Numbered from the stretch's first letter, positions 54,140 through 63,882 are shown. The stretch is DNA of 64,000 nt from CAWJKP01 sp963843465 (GCA_963843465.1 CAWJKP010000002.1:186001-250000), one strand, 5' to 3'. Notes: generated by a model from the sequence alone, not told the origin. Program-made: numbers and translations.

Positions 54140-54316
54140 AAATCCGATCAGGAGAAAAGAGAACTGCGCCTCGACATTCTACACGGCTTGGCGCGGGACA
54201 AGGTGGATGATGTCGTAGCGTCCCTCGAAGGTGCAAAACGCTACCTAGCAGATGCAAACCCAAGCTTGCGGATCGCGGCACTTTCGGTGCTATCTCGGCA
54301 ATTCCCTTGGGAATAG
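54137..54316 (+). CDS. Short HEAT-like fragment, TTG start coupled to the previous stop
   Basis: 59 residues from TTG 54137, overlapping the upstream TGA (TTGA). Contains a HEAT-like helix pair (DDVVASLEGAKRYLADANPS, LRIAALSVLS). It ends at GGGGACAGTCACCC, the motif next to which intron 1 also inserted. It may be the truncated start of a longer protein. Confidence 0.45.
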   Translation: MKSDQEKRELRLDILHGLARDKVDDVVASLEGAKRYLADANPSLRIAALSVLSRQFPWE

Positions 54317-54395
54317 GGGACAGTCACCCATTTATCTCGCACAAATTGATAATTCCGGGGACACACGACTTAATTCTCCCGGGGAACAAAGCTGC

Positions 54396-54600
54396 TCAGC
54401 GCGCCGTTTGTTCCCGCGCCCGGGTCAACAATTCGTCGAAACGGGCGACGTACTGAGCGTGGGCTGCGCCCAGGCGCTGTCGGATCGCGTCGATCTCGTC
54501 GGGATTCGCCAGAATCAACTCGACCACGTCGCTCTCGTCGCGCAGGCGGCCGGCCGCCAACTTCAACTCCACCAGGCCGGGAAGGTGACCCCCGTGGTCA
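54396..54600 (-). pseudogene. C-terminal remnant of a nucleotidyltransferase-type protein
   Basis: The frame LPGLVELKLAAGRLRDESDV ... VELILANPDEID matches the C-terminal substrate-domain pattern of AbiEii-like NTases. The N-terminal catalytic half is missing: a palindromic element (54637 onward) lies where it should begin. Confidence 0.55.
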
Positions 54601-54636
54601 TGATGCTGTTGCCAAGTCGCCTTGCGCCCCCTTCGT

Positions 54637-54823
54637 GTACTCCTCACGCTCCGCGTGAGGTTCGGCCGTAACCGTTCACGGGCCGCGCCATAGTAGCAGG
54701 CACACTCCGTGTGCCGTCCGCCTTGTCAGGGGTCCGCTTGGGCGGACGGCACACGGAGTGTGCCTGCTACTTTCCAGGCGGTGAACGGTTACGGCTCGGC
54801 CTCACGCGGAGCGTGAGGAGTAC
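54637..54823. repeat. Nested palindromes, family A enclosing family D
   Basis: Outer arms GTACTCCTCACGCTCCGCG / CGGAGCGTGAGGAGTAC and CCGTAACCGTTCAC / GTGAACGGTTACGG enclose an 80-bp AGTAGCAGGCACACTCCGTG palindrome (54692-54771). The whole 187 bp can fold into one long hairpin. Confidence 0.85.
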
Positions 54824-54897
54824 GACCGTCAAACCCCTGGGCGTAGTATATCCGGCGGGCATGGCCGATTCAACGCGTTTTGCGATCTCGCCCCAAC

Positions 54898-55096
54898 CCT
54901 CTCCCGGAGCAACATTATGCATCAGCTAGCATTGACAGCCAAATCGTCTTGCCACATCGGGAGCAATCGACCCAGACTACCACGATTGGTCGCCGACCTG
55001 GCGCGAAACTTCACGCCTTGTTGACGTAAGTCCTTATTTGACGGTCGAATTCTGCTAGCAGTGATAGCTGATGCATAATGTTGCGGAGGGAGAGGG
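54898..55096. repeat. MITE-like element with 31-bp terminal inverted repeats
   Basis: Ends CCCTCTCCC + 3 unmatched bases + GCAACATTATGCATCAGCT are mirrored at 55066-55096. 199 bp, no gene inside, ending 16 bp from the stop of the 1104-residue gene. Confidence 0.75.
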
Positions 55097-55112
55097 AGAA
55101 TCGAGGGCAACC

Positions 55113-58100
55113 TCAGCGATTAAACAGAAACGCCGGGCTGTTGATCAACGCCCAGACGAGGTCCTGGGCGCCGATCATCCGCTTCTGGCCGGCCCAGCGG
55201 GTATAGGAGCCCAGACCTTGAGAAAGCCGGGCGTACTCGGGGTCCAGCGAGCGGAAGTAACGGGCAAGCTGCTGCTTCTGCAGATCGGTCCGCTTGTCGG
55301 CCGGCGTCACAACGATGGTAACGATCTCGCTGGGAAGCTCTTCCTTCAGCCTCAAGGGGCGGGGCGACGTGGTCAGGGCGAGGCGGAAACGGCCCAGGGC
55401 ATGCTTGCCGCCGAACTGCTGGTCCAGCACGACCACCAGCCGCGTGCCGCCGGGGAAACCCACGTCGCTGGCCGTCTCGAACAGCGCCGCGTGGTCGCGG
55501 CCGAACTGCGGCGAGACGGCCCAGCCGGTGCCGGGGTTGCCATCGATCGCCCCGGCAACGTCGTAACCCGACTGGCTGAAGTCGGCCGAGGCCTTTTGTA
55601 GTTTCACCGGCTGCGATTTGCCGGGCTCGTTGCGCGGGGCGGCGGCGACCTGGAACTTGTTGAGCACGAAGTTGCCGTTATCCGCCCGGCCGGGCCCCTT
55701 GGCCGGCAGGCTGCCGTCGGACAGGGCTTCCAGGCGGATGCCGGTGATGCCGGTCAGGTCGGTGTCCAAGGTGATCGTGTACTTGTCTTTCTCCGGCGCT
55801 TTGCCGCCGACGAGGATCGCGCCGCTGTCCTGTTTGGTGAGCGTGGCGCCGCCGGCGGAAGCCATCTCGACAGGGGAAATCTCGTGCCAGGCGACGGTGC
55901 CGTGATAACGCGCTTCCCAGGCCGGCTGTTGGGCGTCGAGCGTCTTCTCACGTTCGGCCGCGGGCGCCGAGACCTTCTGCACGTCCTGGTCGTAGGCATC
56001 CAGTAGCGGCAGGCAATGGGCGATCTCGGACTCGGTCGGCGGGCGGTCGAGAATCCGCACGAACAGCTCCTCGATCAGCTTGCGGTTGTCGGGCTGCGAT
56101 TGGACCAGCTTCGCGACGGCGTTGTTGGGGTCGTCGATGGCATCGGCCACGGTCGGCCCGTTGATCAGATTCAACGCCTGCCCGAGCGAAACGCCGTTGG
56201 ATCGCTCGCACTCGCAAGCACTCTCCCGTGGCGGACGGCCGAAGAGATCCAAGAAGCCGTCGGGCGGCGAGACGGCCGGGTCGACGAGCTGATCGGCCAG
56301 CATCGCTCCTGGCAACCGCACGGGCGAGCCGAGCGCCTGGTGGATGGCGTCGTAGAGCGTCTCGGCCGGCAGCCGCCGGGCCAGGGCGTGCGAGTAGTTG
56401 GTCGCGTCGTCGGCGTTCCAGGCGTTGGTGGCGATCGACTGCTGGTAGACCCGCGACTTGCAGATCAGGCGGATCAGCTCCCGCGTGTTGAAGCCGCCGG
56501 CGATGAAGTCGGCGGTGAGCCGGCGGAGCAGCTCGGGATTGGAGGGCGGGTTGCCGGCGCGGATGTCGTCCACCGGCTCGATCAGACCCACGCCCAGCAG
56601 GTAGCTCCAGATGCGGTTGACGTAGCTTTCGGCGAAATAGCGATTCTTGGGCGAGGTGGCCCAAGCGGCGAACTGGACGCGGCGGGGCAGGTCGGCCGGC
56701 GGCGGATCGCCGTCGAGGAAGGGGAACTTGGGCTGGACCACCTGGTTCGTCAGGGGATGCCGCTCTTCGCCGGCGGGGCCGTCGGCGATCATCTCCACCA
56801 GCGGGCGCTTGGCGTCGGGGTCCTTGCCGTTGCGGTCCTCGGTCATGCCCGAGCCCGGCGCCGGCTTGCGGTCGATCCGCGAGAAATAGGCGGCAAGCTG
56901 GTAATACTGGTTCTGGGTCCAGCGCTCGAAGGGGTGGTCGTGGCACTTGTTGCAACTGAACCGCACGCCGAGGAACAGTTGCGTCGAGGTCTCGGAAGCC
57001 ATCTCCGGCGTGCGGACCACCTCGTAGTAGGCGGCCGCCGGGTTGGCGGCGGTCGAACCGCTGGCCGTGAGGATCGTATGCGCGAACTTGTCGTAGGGCA
57101 TGTTGTCGGCCAGCGCCTGGCGGATCCACTTCCGCGTGGCTGCGGCCACCTCGGGGCTGGTCATCTTCGGATTCACTTCGAGCAGGTCGGCCCACTTGTT
57201 GGTCCAGTGCTCGAGGAAGGCCGGGCTGCCGATCAGCCGGTCGATCACCTCGTCGCGCTTCGCCCGCGCGTCGCGGCCGTCGGCGAGGAAGGCATGCACC
57301 TCCTCGGGCTTGGGCGGCAGACCGGTCAAATCCAACGAGATGCGGCGGAGGAACTCGGCGTCGGTCGCCGGCCCGGAAGGCTCGATGCGGAGCTTCTTCA
57401 GCTTGGCGTAGACCAGCTCGTCGACGTAGTTATTGGTGGGCGCGTCCTTCCAGGCGAAGCCGCTGCGGTCGCCCATCACGGTCGCTGTGGCCACGGCATA
57501 ATTGCCCTCGTAGCGGACCAACAGCGCCGCCTCGCCGCGGCGCAAGGCGACGGCCAAGCCATGCTTGTCGACCGAGAGCACCTCGATGTTGCTGGTGTCG
57601 ACGAAGGCCTCGCTGGAGACGTCGCGGACCGAGCCGTCGCTGAAGGCGGCCGTCACCGCCAACTGCTGCTTCATGCCCGGCAGCGGAATCGTCACGTCCT
57701 TGGGGAAGACCTCCAGGGACGTGGGACGCGGGCCGTCCTTGTCGAACTTCACGCCGCCGGCGATCCACGCGCGGAGCAGCTCGTAGTAGGGCTCGCCCGG
57801 CCGGCTGAGCACGCCGCCGGTGTGCGGCACGCTGCCGGAGGCCTTCAACAGCATCAGGCTCTGATCGGGGGCCGCGCGGTTGAATCGCCGACCGGCCAGG
57901 TCGTCGGTCAGCGCCCGATGGTCGGACAGCGGATCGTAGCCCCGCAAGGAAAGCTTGAAGCCGTTCTTGCCCTTGGCCGAGCCGTGGCAGGTCCCCGCGT
58001 TGCAGCCCATCTTGGAAATCGCCGGCATCACGTCGCGGACGAAGCTCACGCGGTACTCGGCTCCCAGACCGCGCACGTCCAGCGGCACCCGGATCGACTG

Positions 58101-58427
58101 GCCGCCCAGCGAACAGGCCAACGAACCGGTCCCGTCGGCCTTGCCGCGAACCAGCCCCAGCGGAGAGACTTCGGCCAGTCCCGCCGGCGGCTCGATGCGG
58201 GCCAGGCGCGTCACGTCGACCCGGTCGCCCGAGGCCAATAGGGCCGTGAGCACCATCTGCCGGTAAGCGTAATGTGACGTCAACTCGATTTTCGCCGGGT
58301 AGGCCTCCAGCGAGGTGACCTTGGCGCCTTCCGGCAGCTTCTCCTCGCCCGGCGGCTTCTCCGTCTCTCCCCGGGCTGCCGGGCAGAGAACGAAGATCAG
58401 AAACGCCGCAATGAAGCTCGTCCGCAC
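55113..58427 (-). CDS. DUF1549/DUF1553 planctomycete cytochrome-type protein
   Basis: 1104 residues with a signal peptide (about 1-20). A heme-type motif CNAGTCH is at 142-148. A Big_2-like domain is around 235-325. DUF1549 (about 335-540) includes a second heme site in FSCNKCHDHPFERW. DUF1553 (about 590-860) holds SYVNRIWSYLLGVGLIEP. A C-terminal carbohydrate-binding-like domain (about 880-1050) follows. These exported proteins are hallmark planctomycete genes, thought to act in carbohydrate use or extracellular electron transfer. Fully intact frame. Confidence 0.92.
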   Translation of the reverse strand: MRTSFIAAFLIFVLCPAARGETEKPPGEEKLPEGAKVTSLEAYPAKIELTSHYAYRQMVLTALLASGDRVDVTRLARIEPPAGLAEVSPLGLVRGKADGTGSLACSLGGQSIRVPLDVRGLGAEYRVSFVRDVMPAISKMGCNAGTCHGSAKGKNGFKLSLRGYDPLSDHRALTDDLAGRRFNRAAPDQSLMLLKASGSVPHTGGVLSRPGEPYYELLRAWIAGGVKFDKDGPRPTSLEVFPKDVTIPLPGMKQQLAVTAAFSDGSVRDVSSEAFVDTSNIEVLSVDKHGLAVALRRGEAALLVRYEGNYAVATATVMGDRSGFAWKDAPTNNYVDELVYAKLKKLRIEPSGPATDAEFLRRISLDLTGLPPKPEEVHAFLADGRDARAKRDEVIDRLIGSPAFLEHWTNKWADLLEVNPKMTSPEVAAATRKWIRQALADNMPYDKFAHTILTASGSTAANPAAAYYEVVRTPEMASETSTQLFLGVRFSCNKCHDHPFERWTQNQYYQLAAYFSRIDRKPAPGSGMTEDRNGKDPDAKRPLVEMIADGPAGEERHPLTNQVVQPKFPFLDGDPPPADLPRRVQFAAWATSPKNRYFAESYVNRIWSYLLGVGLIEPVDDIRAGNPPSNPELLRRLTADFIAGGFNTRELIRLICKSRVYQQSIATNAWNADDATNYSHALARRLPAETLYDAIHQALGSPVRLPGAMLADQLVDPAVSPPDGFLDLFGRPPRESACECERSNGVSLGQALNLINGPTVADAIDDPNNAVAKLVQSQPDNRKLIEELFVRILDRPPTESEIAHCLPLLDAYDQDVQKVSAPAAEREKTLDAQQPAWEARYHGTVAWHEISPVEMASAGGATLTKQDSGAILVGGKAPEKDKYTITLDTDLTGITGIRLEALSDGSLPAKGPGRADNGNFVLNKFQVAAAPRNEPGKSQPVKLQKASADFSQSGYDVAGAIDGNPGTGWAVSPQFGRDHAALFETASDVGFPGGTRLVVVLDQQFGGKHALGRFRLALTTSPRPLRLKEELPSEIVTIVVTPADKRTDLQKQQLARYFRSLDPEYARLSQGLGSYTRWAGQKRMIGAQDLVWALINSPAFLFNR

Positions 58428-58444
58428 TGTGCTTCTCCCATGTA

Positions 58445-58649
58445 TTCAGCCCCGAAGGGGCGAGACTCGATAGCCCAGGGGCGCAGCCCTGGGAACGAAG
58501 TTCCCCGGGCTCGCGCAGCCCTGAAAGGGCGCGATAACCGCCCCACGAGGCCCGGATGTCGCGCCCCTTCGGGGCTTGAAGACAGGATGGACCCGCCCGT
58601 TCCCCAGGGCGTTGCCCTGGGCTATCGAGTCGCGCCCCTTCGGAGCTGG
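58445..58649. repeat. Composite palindrome of CCCCGAAGGGGCG and CCAGGGG boxes
   Basis: AGCCCCGAAGGGGCGAGACT ... CGATAGCCCAGGG at left mirrors CCCTGGGCTATCGAGTCGCG ... CCCCTTCGG at right, with inner hairpins. It occupies most of the gap between the two cytochrome genes. Confidence 0.8.
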
Positions 58650-58767
58650 GCAACAGACACTTTTCCACACGATCCTCGTAAAACTATACGTGGTGGGGCT
58701 CGCTGCGCTCGACCCACCCTACCATCTCTTCCGCCGATTCTCACACGCCCCGCCCGGCGGGCGGGAC

Positions 58768-60210
58768 CTACTTTGACGCTACTTTCGCCGGGCCGCCGGG
58801 TACGGCGAGAAACTCCCGCATCGGCTTGCCGGTCTCCGGGTCAATCAGTCGCACCATCCCGTCGAAGCCGCCGACGGCCAGCGCCTTGCCGTCGGGCCGA
58901 TAACCGATCGCATACAACCCGCAATCCGCCAGCTCGAACTTCGAGACCAGCTTCCCGTCGCCGGCCTGGTAGACCCGGGCCTCGCCGTGACCGTCCAGGC
59001 TGCCGGCCGCGGCGATGCGGCTGCCGTCGGCGTTGTAGCAGACGGCGAAGACGCGGCCGGGGAGGGCGTCGAACTTGCGGATCAGGTTGAAGTCGTCGCC
59101 GATCTGCCGCGCCTGCGTGCGGAACATCTTGTAGATCTCCGGCACGCCGTCGGCCCCGCCCGCCAGAAGCTCGTCCTTGCTCGGATGGCGTGCCAGCGCC
59201 ATCAGTCCGCCCTTGAGCAGGCTGGGCGTGATGCTGGTGATGTTGTCGATGAAACGCTGCGTGGCCACCTCGATGAGCTTCATCGAGCCGTCGCGGCTGA
59301 TGGAGACCAGGTGCGTGTCCTTCGCGGAAAAGACCGTGCCCACCACCAGATCGCTGTGCGCTCCCTGGAAGAGCACCTGCTTGCCCGAGCGGGCGTCGAT
59401 CGCCCGGACCGTGTTGTCGGAGCAGCCGAAGGCCACCAGCTTGCCGTCGCCCGACCAGCTTGCGCCGTAGACTGTGTCGAAGGTGACCGGGTGGGAGACC
59501 GCGAGCTTGTAGGTGCGGAGGTTCCAAATCTGCACCTCGCCCATCCGGCAAGGCGATCCGCCGGTCACCGCCAGCCGTTTCCCGTCGGGCGAGAAGACGG
59601 CCGACTCGATCCGCTCCGAGAGGCCCACCAGCCGGGCGACCAGCTCCGAGCCGTCGGCCTTGTAGAGCAGCACTTCATGGTACCCGGAAACCGCCAGCAG
59701 GCTGCCGTCGGGCGAGAAATGCAGCGAGGTGAGCACGGGCGGGGCCGTGTAGACGGGCGGATGGTCCATGTCGACCAGCACGTTGGCCGCGGCCGGCGTG
59801 TCGTCGTGGGCCCCTTCCTGAATCCACCGCCGCACCAACTCGACCTGCGCCGCGGTGAGCGGCGTCCGGTCCTTGGGCATCACCGGCGGCTTGCCCTCCT
59901 GGGGCGTGATCTGGGACATCACCACGCTCTCGTCAGGCTTGCCCGGCACGACGCCCGGATCGTCGCTGTCGCCCCCTTTGAGAATCCTCGCGACGTGCGT
60001 GATCACGAAGCCGCCCCCCGCCTTGGCCGGCTGGTGGCAGCCCTGACAGTTTTCCTGGAAGATCGGCCGGACCTGCTTGTAGAAGCTCACCGGCAGTTGG
60101 CTGGAAGCGCTGGCCGCCGGCTTGTCGTCGGCCCTAGCCAGCCGGGCCGCGCGATCTGCCAGAAGACCCAATCCGAAACACAAGAGGACAGACCAATAAG
60201 GGCGGGACAT
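58768..60210 (-). CDS. Planctomycete cytochrome C plus WD40 protein
   Basis: 480 residues from ATG 60210. Signal peptide about 5-27. One heme site CQGCH (55-59) lies in a planctomycete-type cytochrome C domain (to about 155), with MPKDRTPLTAAQVELVRRWI near its end. A WD40 beta-propeller follows (about 170-470; LTSLHFSPDGSLLAVSGYHE and repeats). It pairs with the DUF1549/DUF1553 gene downstream, a known planctomycete arrangement. Exported. Substrate unknown. Confidence 0.9.
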   Translation of the reverse strand: MSRPYWSVLLCFGLGLLADRAARLARADDKPAASASSQLPVSFYKQVRPIFQENCQGCHQPAKAGGGFVITHVARILKGGDSDDPGVVPGKPDESVVMSQITPQEGKPPVMPKDRTPLTAAQVELVRRWIQEGAHDDTPAAANVLVDMDHPPVYTAPPVLTSLHFSPDGSLLAVSGYHEVLLYKADGSELVARLVGLSERIESAVFSPDGKRLAVTGGSPCRMGEVQIWNLRTYKLAVSHPVTFDTVYGASWSGDGKLVAFGCSDNTVRAIDARSGKQVLFQGAHSDLVVGTVFSAKDTHLVSISRDGSMKLIEVATQRFIDNITSITPSLLKGGLMALARHPSKDELLAGGADGVPEIYKMFRTQARQIGDDFNLIRKFDALPGRVFAVCYNADGSRIAAAGSLDGHGEARVYQAGDGKLVSKFELADCGLYAIGYRPDGKALAVGGFDGMVRLIDPETGKPMREFLAVPGGPAKVASK

Positions 60211-60777
60211 CGCTGCGATCTCACTTTGCCCAGAGCGGTGAGGGTGGGACAGTCGGCGTGCCAAGCAGCGGACCTGGCGCGGAGGGATTGCTTGCCGCCA
60301 AGTCTCGATAAATAGTAGGCGGCAGGCCAGCAGAACGCCAGTGCGGGCTAGCGGGCGTGATCGTAACACCTTGCCTGTAAATAGGTTACTGTCGAGGGAG
60401 CCGCAACCGGACAGGTGCTCAAGCTGTTGCGGGAAGCGTAGGGTGGGTCCAGCGCAGCGAGCCCCATAGGCGCAGTTAAGGAATACTCGCGTGATCCGTT
60501 AAGAAGAAGGGCCGACAGACGGAACACTAATCCTCCCTAATCTTCGCTAATTGACCATATTAGCGTCGATCAGTGTCAATTAGTGTTCCCGTTTCTTGCC
60601 TCTTTCCAAGCACGGACTGCAAAATTCCTTAACTTAGTGCGTATGGGGGCTCGCTGCGCTCGACCCACCCTACACTTTACAGAGCCGATGGCGTTCGACC
60701 CTCCAGGGCTTATGATGGTAGCGAGGACATGTTTCCAGGGATGGTGGCGGGGACACGTTGCTTAGGTCGGCTCGAGT
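60211..60777. other. Divergent intergenic region with a multi-stem palindrome
   Basis: 570 bp between the cytochrome operon and the second DUF58 gene. Promoters for both directions are expected, but none stands out. The palindrome at 60438-60673 fills the middle. Confidence 0.5.
60438..60673. repeat. 236-bp multi-stem palindrome (GTAGGGTGGGTCCAGCGCAG)
   Basis: Outer arms GTAGGGTGGGTCCAGCGCAG / TCGACCCACCCTAC, then GCAGTTAAGGAAT / ATTCCTTAACT, then GGAACACTAAT / ATTAGTGTTCC and GCTAAT / ATTAGC. A single related arm is at 58690-58722. Confidence 0.78.
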
Positions 60778-61665
60778 ATGTCAAGCATCCTTCCGCTCTT
60801 ATCTCCCGAGCTGCTGGCGAAACTGGAGACCATGGAGCTGGTCAGCCGCAAGATCTTCCGCGGGAGGATGAAAGGGGAGCGGCGGAGCAAGCGGAAAGGG
60901 CAGAGCGTGGAGTTCGCCGACTTCCGCAACTATGTCGCCGGCGACGACCTGCGGTTCATCGACTGGAACACCTACGCCCGGCTCGACCGGCTGTTCCTCA
61001 AGATGTTCCTGGAAGAGGAGGACCTGCACGTTTATGCCCTGATCGACGCCAGCCCGTCGATGGACTTCGGCGAGCCCACCAAGTTCTGGTACGCCCGGCA
61101 ACTGGCCGCCGCGCTGGGCTTCATCGGACTGGTGCGCGGCGACCGGGTGAAGATCCAGACCCTCGGCCAGCCGGCGGCCCGCTCGGCCCCCGCTTACCGT
61201 GGACGCCGCAGCCTCTGGCGAATGCTGGACTACCTGGAACATCTTGAGCCTCAGGAGACCGCGTCCCTGGCCGAGGGCGTGAAGAACTTCTGCATCGCCA
61301 ACTCCGGCAAGGGAATCGTGGTGCTGGTGAGCGACCTCCTGGATAAGGGCGGCTACGAGCCGGCCCTGCGCTACCTGCTGGCCCAGGACATGGATATCTA
61401 CGTGGTCCACGTGCTCTCGCCCGAGGAGCGGCGGCCGGACCTGGCCGGCGATCTGCAACTGATCGACTGCGAGGACGGCGACCAGGCGGAAGTCACCGTC
61501 AGCGACGCGCTGTTGAAGCGTTACCGGAAGACGCTGGCCGGGTTTATCAATACGGCCCGGCAGTTCTGCCTGAAGCGGGGCATTCTCTACTTCCTGGCGC
61601 AGAGCGAGTTGCCCGTCGAGCAGATCATCACCGGCTACCTGCGAGAGCGAGGGCTGGTGCGATAA
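60778..61665 (+). CDS. DUF58 protein, copy 2
   Basis: 295 residues. DUF58 signature GDDLRFIDWNTYARLDRLFL with KMFLEEEDLHVY, then a VWA-like fold (LIDASPSMDFG). It overlaps the next gene by one base (TAATG). A paralogue of the protein at 11683-12579, here without a nearby MoxR gene, so it may share the MoxR ATPase at 15929. Confidence 0.9.
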   Translation: MSSILPLLSPELLAKLETMELVSRKIFRGRMKGERRSKRKGQSVEFADFRNYVAGDDLRFIDWNTYARLDRLFLKMFLEEEDLHVYALIDASPSMDFGEPTKFWYARQLAAALGFIGLVRGDRVKIQTLGQPAARSAPAYRGRRSLWRMLDYLEHLEPQETASLAEGVKNFCIANSGKGIVVLVSDLLDKGGYEPALRYLLAQDMDIYVVHVLSPEERRPDLAGDLQLIDCEDGDQAEVTVSDALLKRYRKTLAGFINTARQFCLKRGILYFLAQSELPVEQIITGYLRERGLVR

Positions 61666-63710
61666 TGTTGCCGCAACTGATCAACATGCTGAGCTGGTGG
61701 CAATGGCTGATCCTCGGGGCGGTGCCCCCGGCGATCGTGCTGTTGTACTTCCTCAAGCTCAAACGGAAGCCGATCGAGGTGCCCAGCACGTATCTCTGGC
61801 ACCGCTCGGTCGAGGACCTCCACGTGAACACCATCTGGCAGCGGCTGCGGCGGAACTTGCTGTTGTTCTTGCAGCTTCTGCTGTTGTTGCTGGCGGCGCT
61901 GGCCCTGCTGCGGCCGGGATGGCAGGGGGTCAGACTCCAGGGCAACCGCTTCATCTTCCTGATCGACGCCTCGGCCAGCATGCAGGCCGAAGACGAAAAG
62001 CCCACGCGGCTCGCCGCGGCCAAGAAAAAGGCCCTGGAGCTGGTCGACGCCATGCGTTCGGGCGACGTGGGCATGGTGGTCAGCTTCGCCGATACGGCCC
62101 GGGTCGAGCAGATGTTCACCGACAACCGCGGTCAACTCCGCCGCAGCATCGAGGCGATCCAGCCCACCGTGCGGCGGACCTCGCTGGCCGAGGCCCTCAA
62201 GGTCGCCGCGGGATTGGCCAACCCCGGCCAGGCCAACCACCTCTCGGAGGCCATGCCGGCGACGATGATGATTCTCAGCGACGGCAACTTCGACCAACCC
62301 GCCGATTTCGCCCTCGGCCATCTTGCGCCGGTCTACCTGCCGATCGGCAAAAGCCAGGCGAAGAACGTGGCGATCGTAGCCTTCAGCGTCCGCCGGCAAG
62401 AGACCAAGGCCGGCCAGTTGCAGCCCTTCGCACGGTTGGCCAACTTCGGCTCCGAGGAGGCGACGGTCTCGCTGGAACTACGGCTGGACGGCCAGTTGAT
62501 CAACGCCGGCAAGGTGACCGTCTCCGCCCGCAGCGACTCACCGGCCAAGAGCGAAGCGGGCCGTGCGTCGGGCAAGGAAGGCGAGAGCGCGGGCGTGGAG
62601 GAGTCGCCCGGCCGCCAGGCCGTAGTCTTCGACCCGGTCGACGCCGACGCCGGCGTCCTCAGCCTGAAGATCGCCACGCCGGACGACCTCGCTTTGGACA
62701 ACGAGGCCTGGGCAGTCATCAACCCGCCGCGGCGGGCCAAGGTGCTGCTGGTCACGCCGGCGAACGAGCCGCTGGAGATCGCTTTGAACACCTCCACCGC
62801 CCGGCAGCTCGCCGAGCTGACCGTCGAGTCGCCCGGCTTCCTCGACAAGGAGAGCTACCAGCAGCAAGCGGCCGTCGGCGGCTACGACCTGGTGATCTAC
62901 GATCGCTGCCAGCCGAAAACCATGCCTCAGGCCAACACGCTGTTCCTCGGCTCAATGCCGCCGCTTCGGAGCTGGAAGGCGCGGCCGAAAGTTCAACAGC
63001 CGCAGATCATCAACGTCGATCCGACCCACCCCTTGACACGTTGGCTCAGCCTGGGCGACGTGCTCGTGGCCGAGGCGACGCCGCTGGTAACCCCGCCCGG
63101 CGGGACCGTGCTCATCGACAGCCACCTCGGGCCGCTGTTTGCCGTGGCCCCGCGGGAAGCCTTCGAGGACGCGGTGCTGGGCTTCGTGCTGGTGGACGAG
63201 GCGGTGGGAATGGACGGACAGCGGAAATCGTTCATCGGCTCCAATTGGCCGATCCGCCCCAGTTTCCCCGTCTTTTCGCTGAATATCCTCCAGTACCTCG
63301 GTGGCGGGCAGACCTTGCTCCAAGGCGACAGCCTGCTGCCGGGACAGGTCGTGAATCTGGAGAGTCCCTTCCCGGACAAGCCGATCCAGGTCCGCTCGCC
63401 CAGTGGGCGCGTGGTCGAGCTTACCCGGGCAAAGCAGGGGCGGTTCAGCTTCGCCGAGACCGACGAGCTGGGCGTCTACGAGGTCCGCTCGGGCGGCAAG
63501 ACCTTCCAGCGGTTCGCGGTCAACCTGTTCAGCATCGCGGAGAGCGACTTGCGTCCTCGCGGCGAGTTGAACCTCGGCCATCAGGAAGTCGCAGCGCATC
63601 CGTCCGGTGGCCGGATCGGCCGCCGTGAGACCTGGAAGTGGCTGCTGTTGGCCGGGCTGGGCGTGTTGTGCCTGGAGTGGTACATCTTCCACCGCAGGGT
63701 CTATGTGTGA
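61665..63710 (+). CDS. BatA/VWA membrane protein, copy 2
   Basis: 681 residues. BatA N-terminal region with two helices (about 11-30 and 63-85), a VWA domain with complete MIDAS start LIDASASMQ (about 103-111), a large beta-rich middle and a C-terminal helix (about 655-675). Intact, unlike its frameshifted counterpart at 9446-11565. Confidence 0.88.
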   Translation: MLPQLINMLSWWQWLILGAVPPAIVLLYFLKLKRKPIEVPSTYLWHRSVEDLHVNTIWQRLRRNLLLFLQLLLLLLAALALLRPGWQGVRLQGNRFIFLIDASASMQAEDEKPTRLAAAKKKALELVDAMRSGDVGMVVSFADTARVEQMFTDNRGQLRRSIEAIQPTVRRTSLAEALKVAAGLANPGQANHLSEAMPATMMILSDGNFDQPADFALGHLAPVYLPIGKSQAKNVAIVAFSVRRQETKAGQLQPFARLANFGSEEATVSLELRLDGQLINAGKVTVSARSDSPAKSEAGRASGKEGESAGVEESPGRQAVVFDPVDADAGVLSLKIATPDDLALDNEAWAVINPPRRAKVLLVTPANEPLEIALNTSTARQLAELTVESPGFLDKESYQQQAAVGGYDLVIYDRCQPKTMPQANTLFLGSMPPLRSWKARPKVQQPQIINVDPTHPLTRWLSLGDVLVAEATPLVTPPGGTVLIDSHLGPLFAVAPREAFEDAVLGFVLVDEAVGMDGQRKSFIGSNWPIRPSFPVFSLNILQYLGGGQTLLQGDSLLPGQVVNLESPFPDKPIQVRSPSGRVVELTRAKQGRFSFAETDELGVYEVRSGGKTFQRFAVNLFSIAESDLRPRGELNLGHQEVAAHPSGGRIGRRETWKWLLLAGLGVLCLEWYIFHRRVYV

Positions 63711-63743
63711 CGCCGGCACAAGATATGTCTCGGGCCACGTTAT

Positions 63744-63823
63744 AGTAGCAGGCACACTCCGTGTGCCGTCCGCCTTGTCGGCTGTCCGCTTGAGCGGACG
63801 GCACACGGAGTGTGCCTGCTACT
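63744..63823. repeat. Palindrome family D (AGTAGCAGGCACACTCCGTG)
   Basis: 80 bp, nearly identical to 54692-54771 in length and sequence. It is followed by GTGAACGGTTACG, the same flank as the other copy. Confidence 0.85.
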
Positions 63824-63847
63824 TTCAAGGCTGTGAACGGTTACGTC

Positions 63848-63876
63848 TTGGGATTGTCGGCCAACCCCGCTACAAT
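63848..63876 (+). promoter_or_regulatory. Promoter of the methyltransferase gene, leaderless geometry
   Basis: TTGGGA, 17 bases, TACAAT, 6 bases, ATG (63883). No ribosome-binding site can be placed between the -10 box and the start codon. Confidence 0.55.
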
Positions 63877-63882
63877 GCAAGC

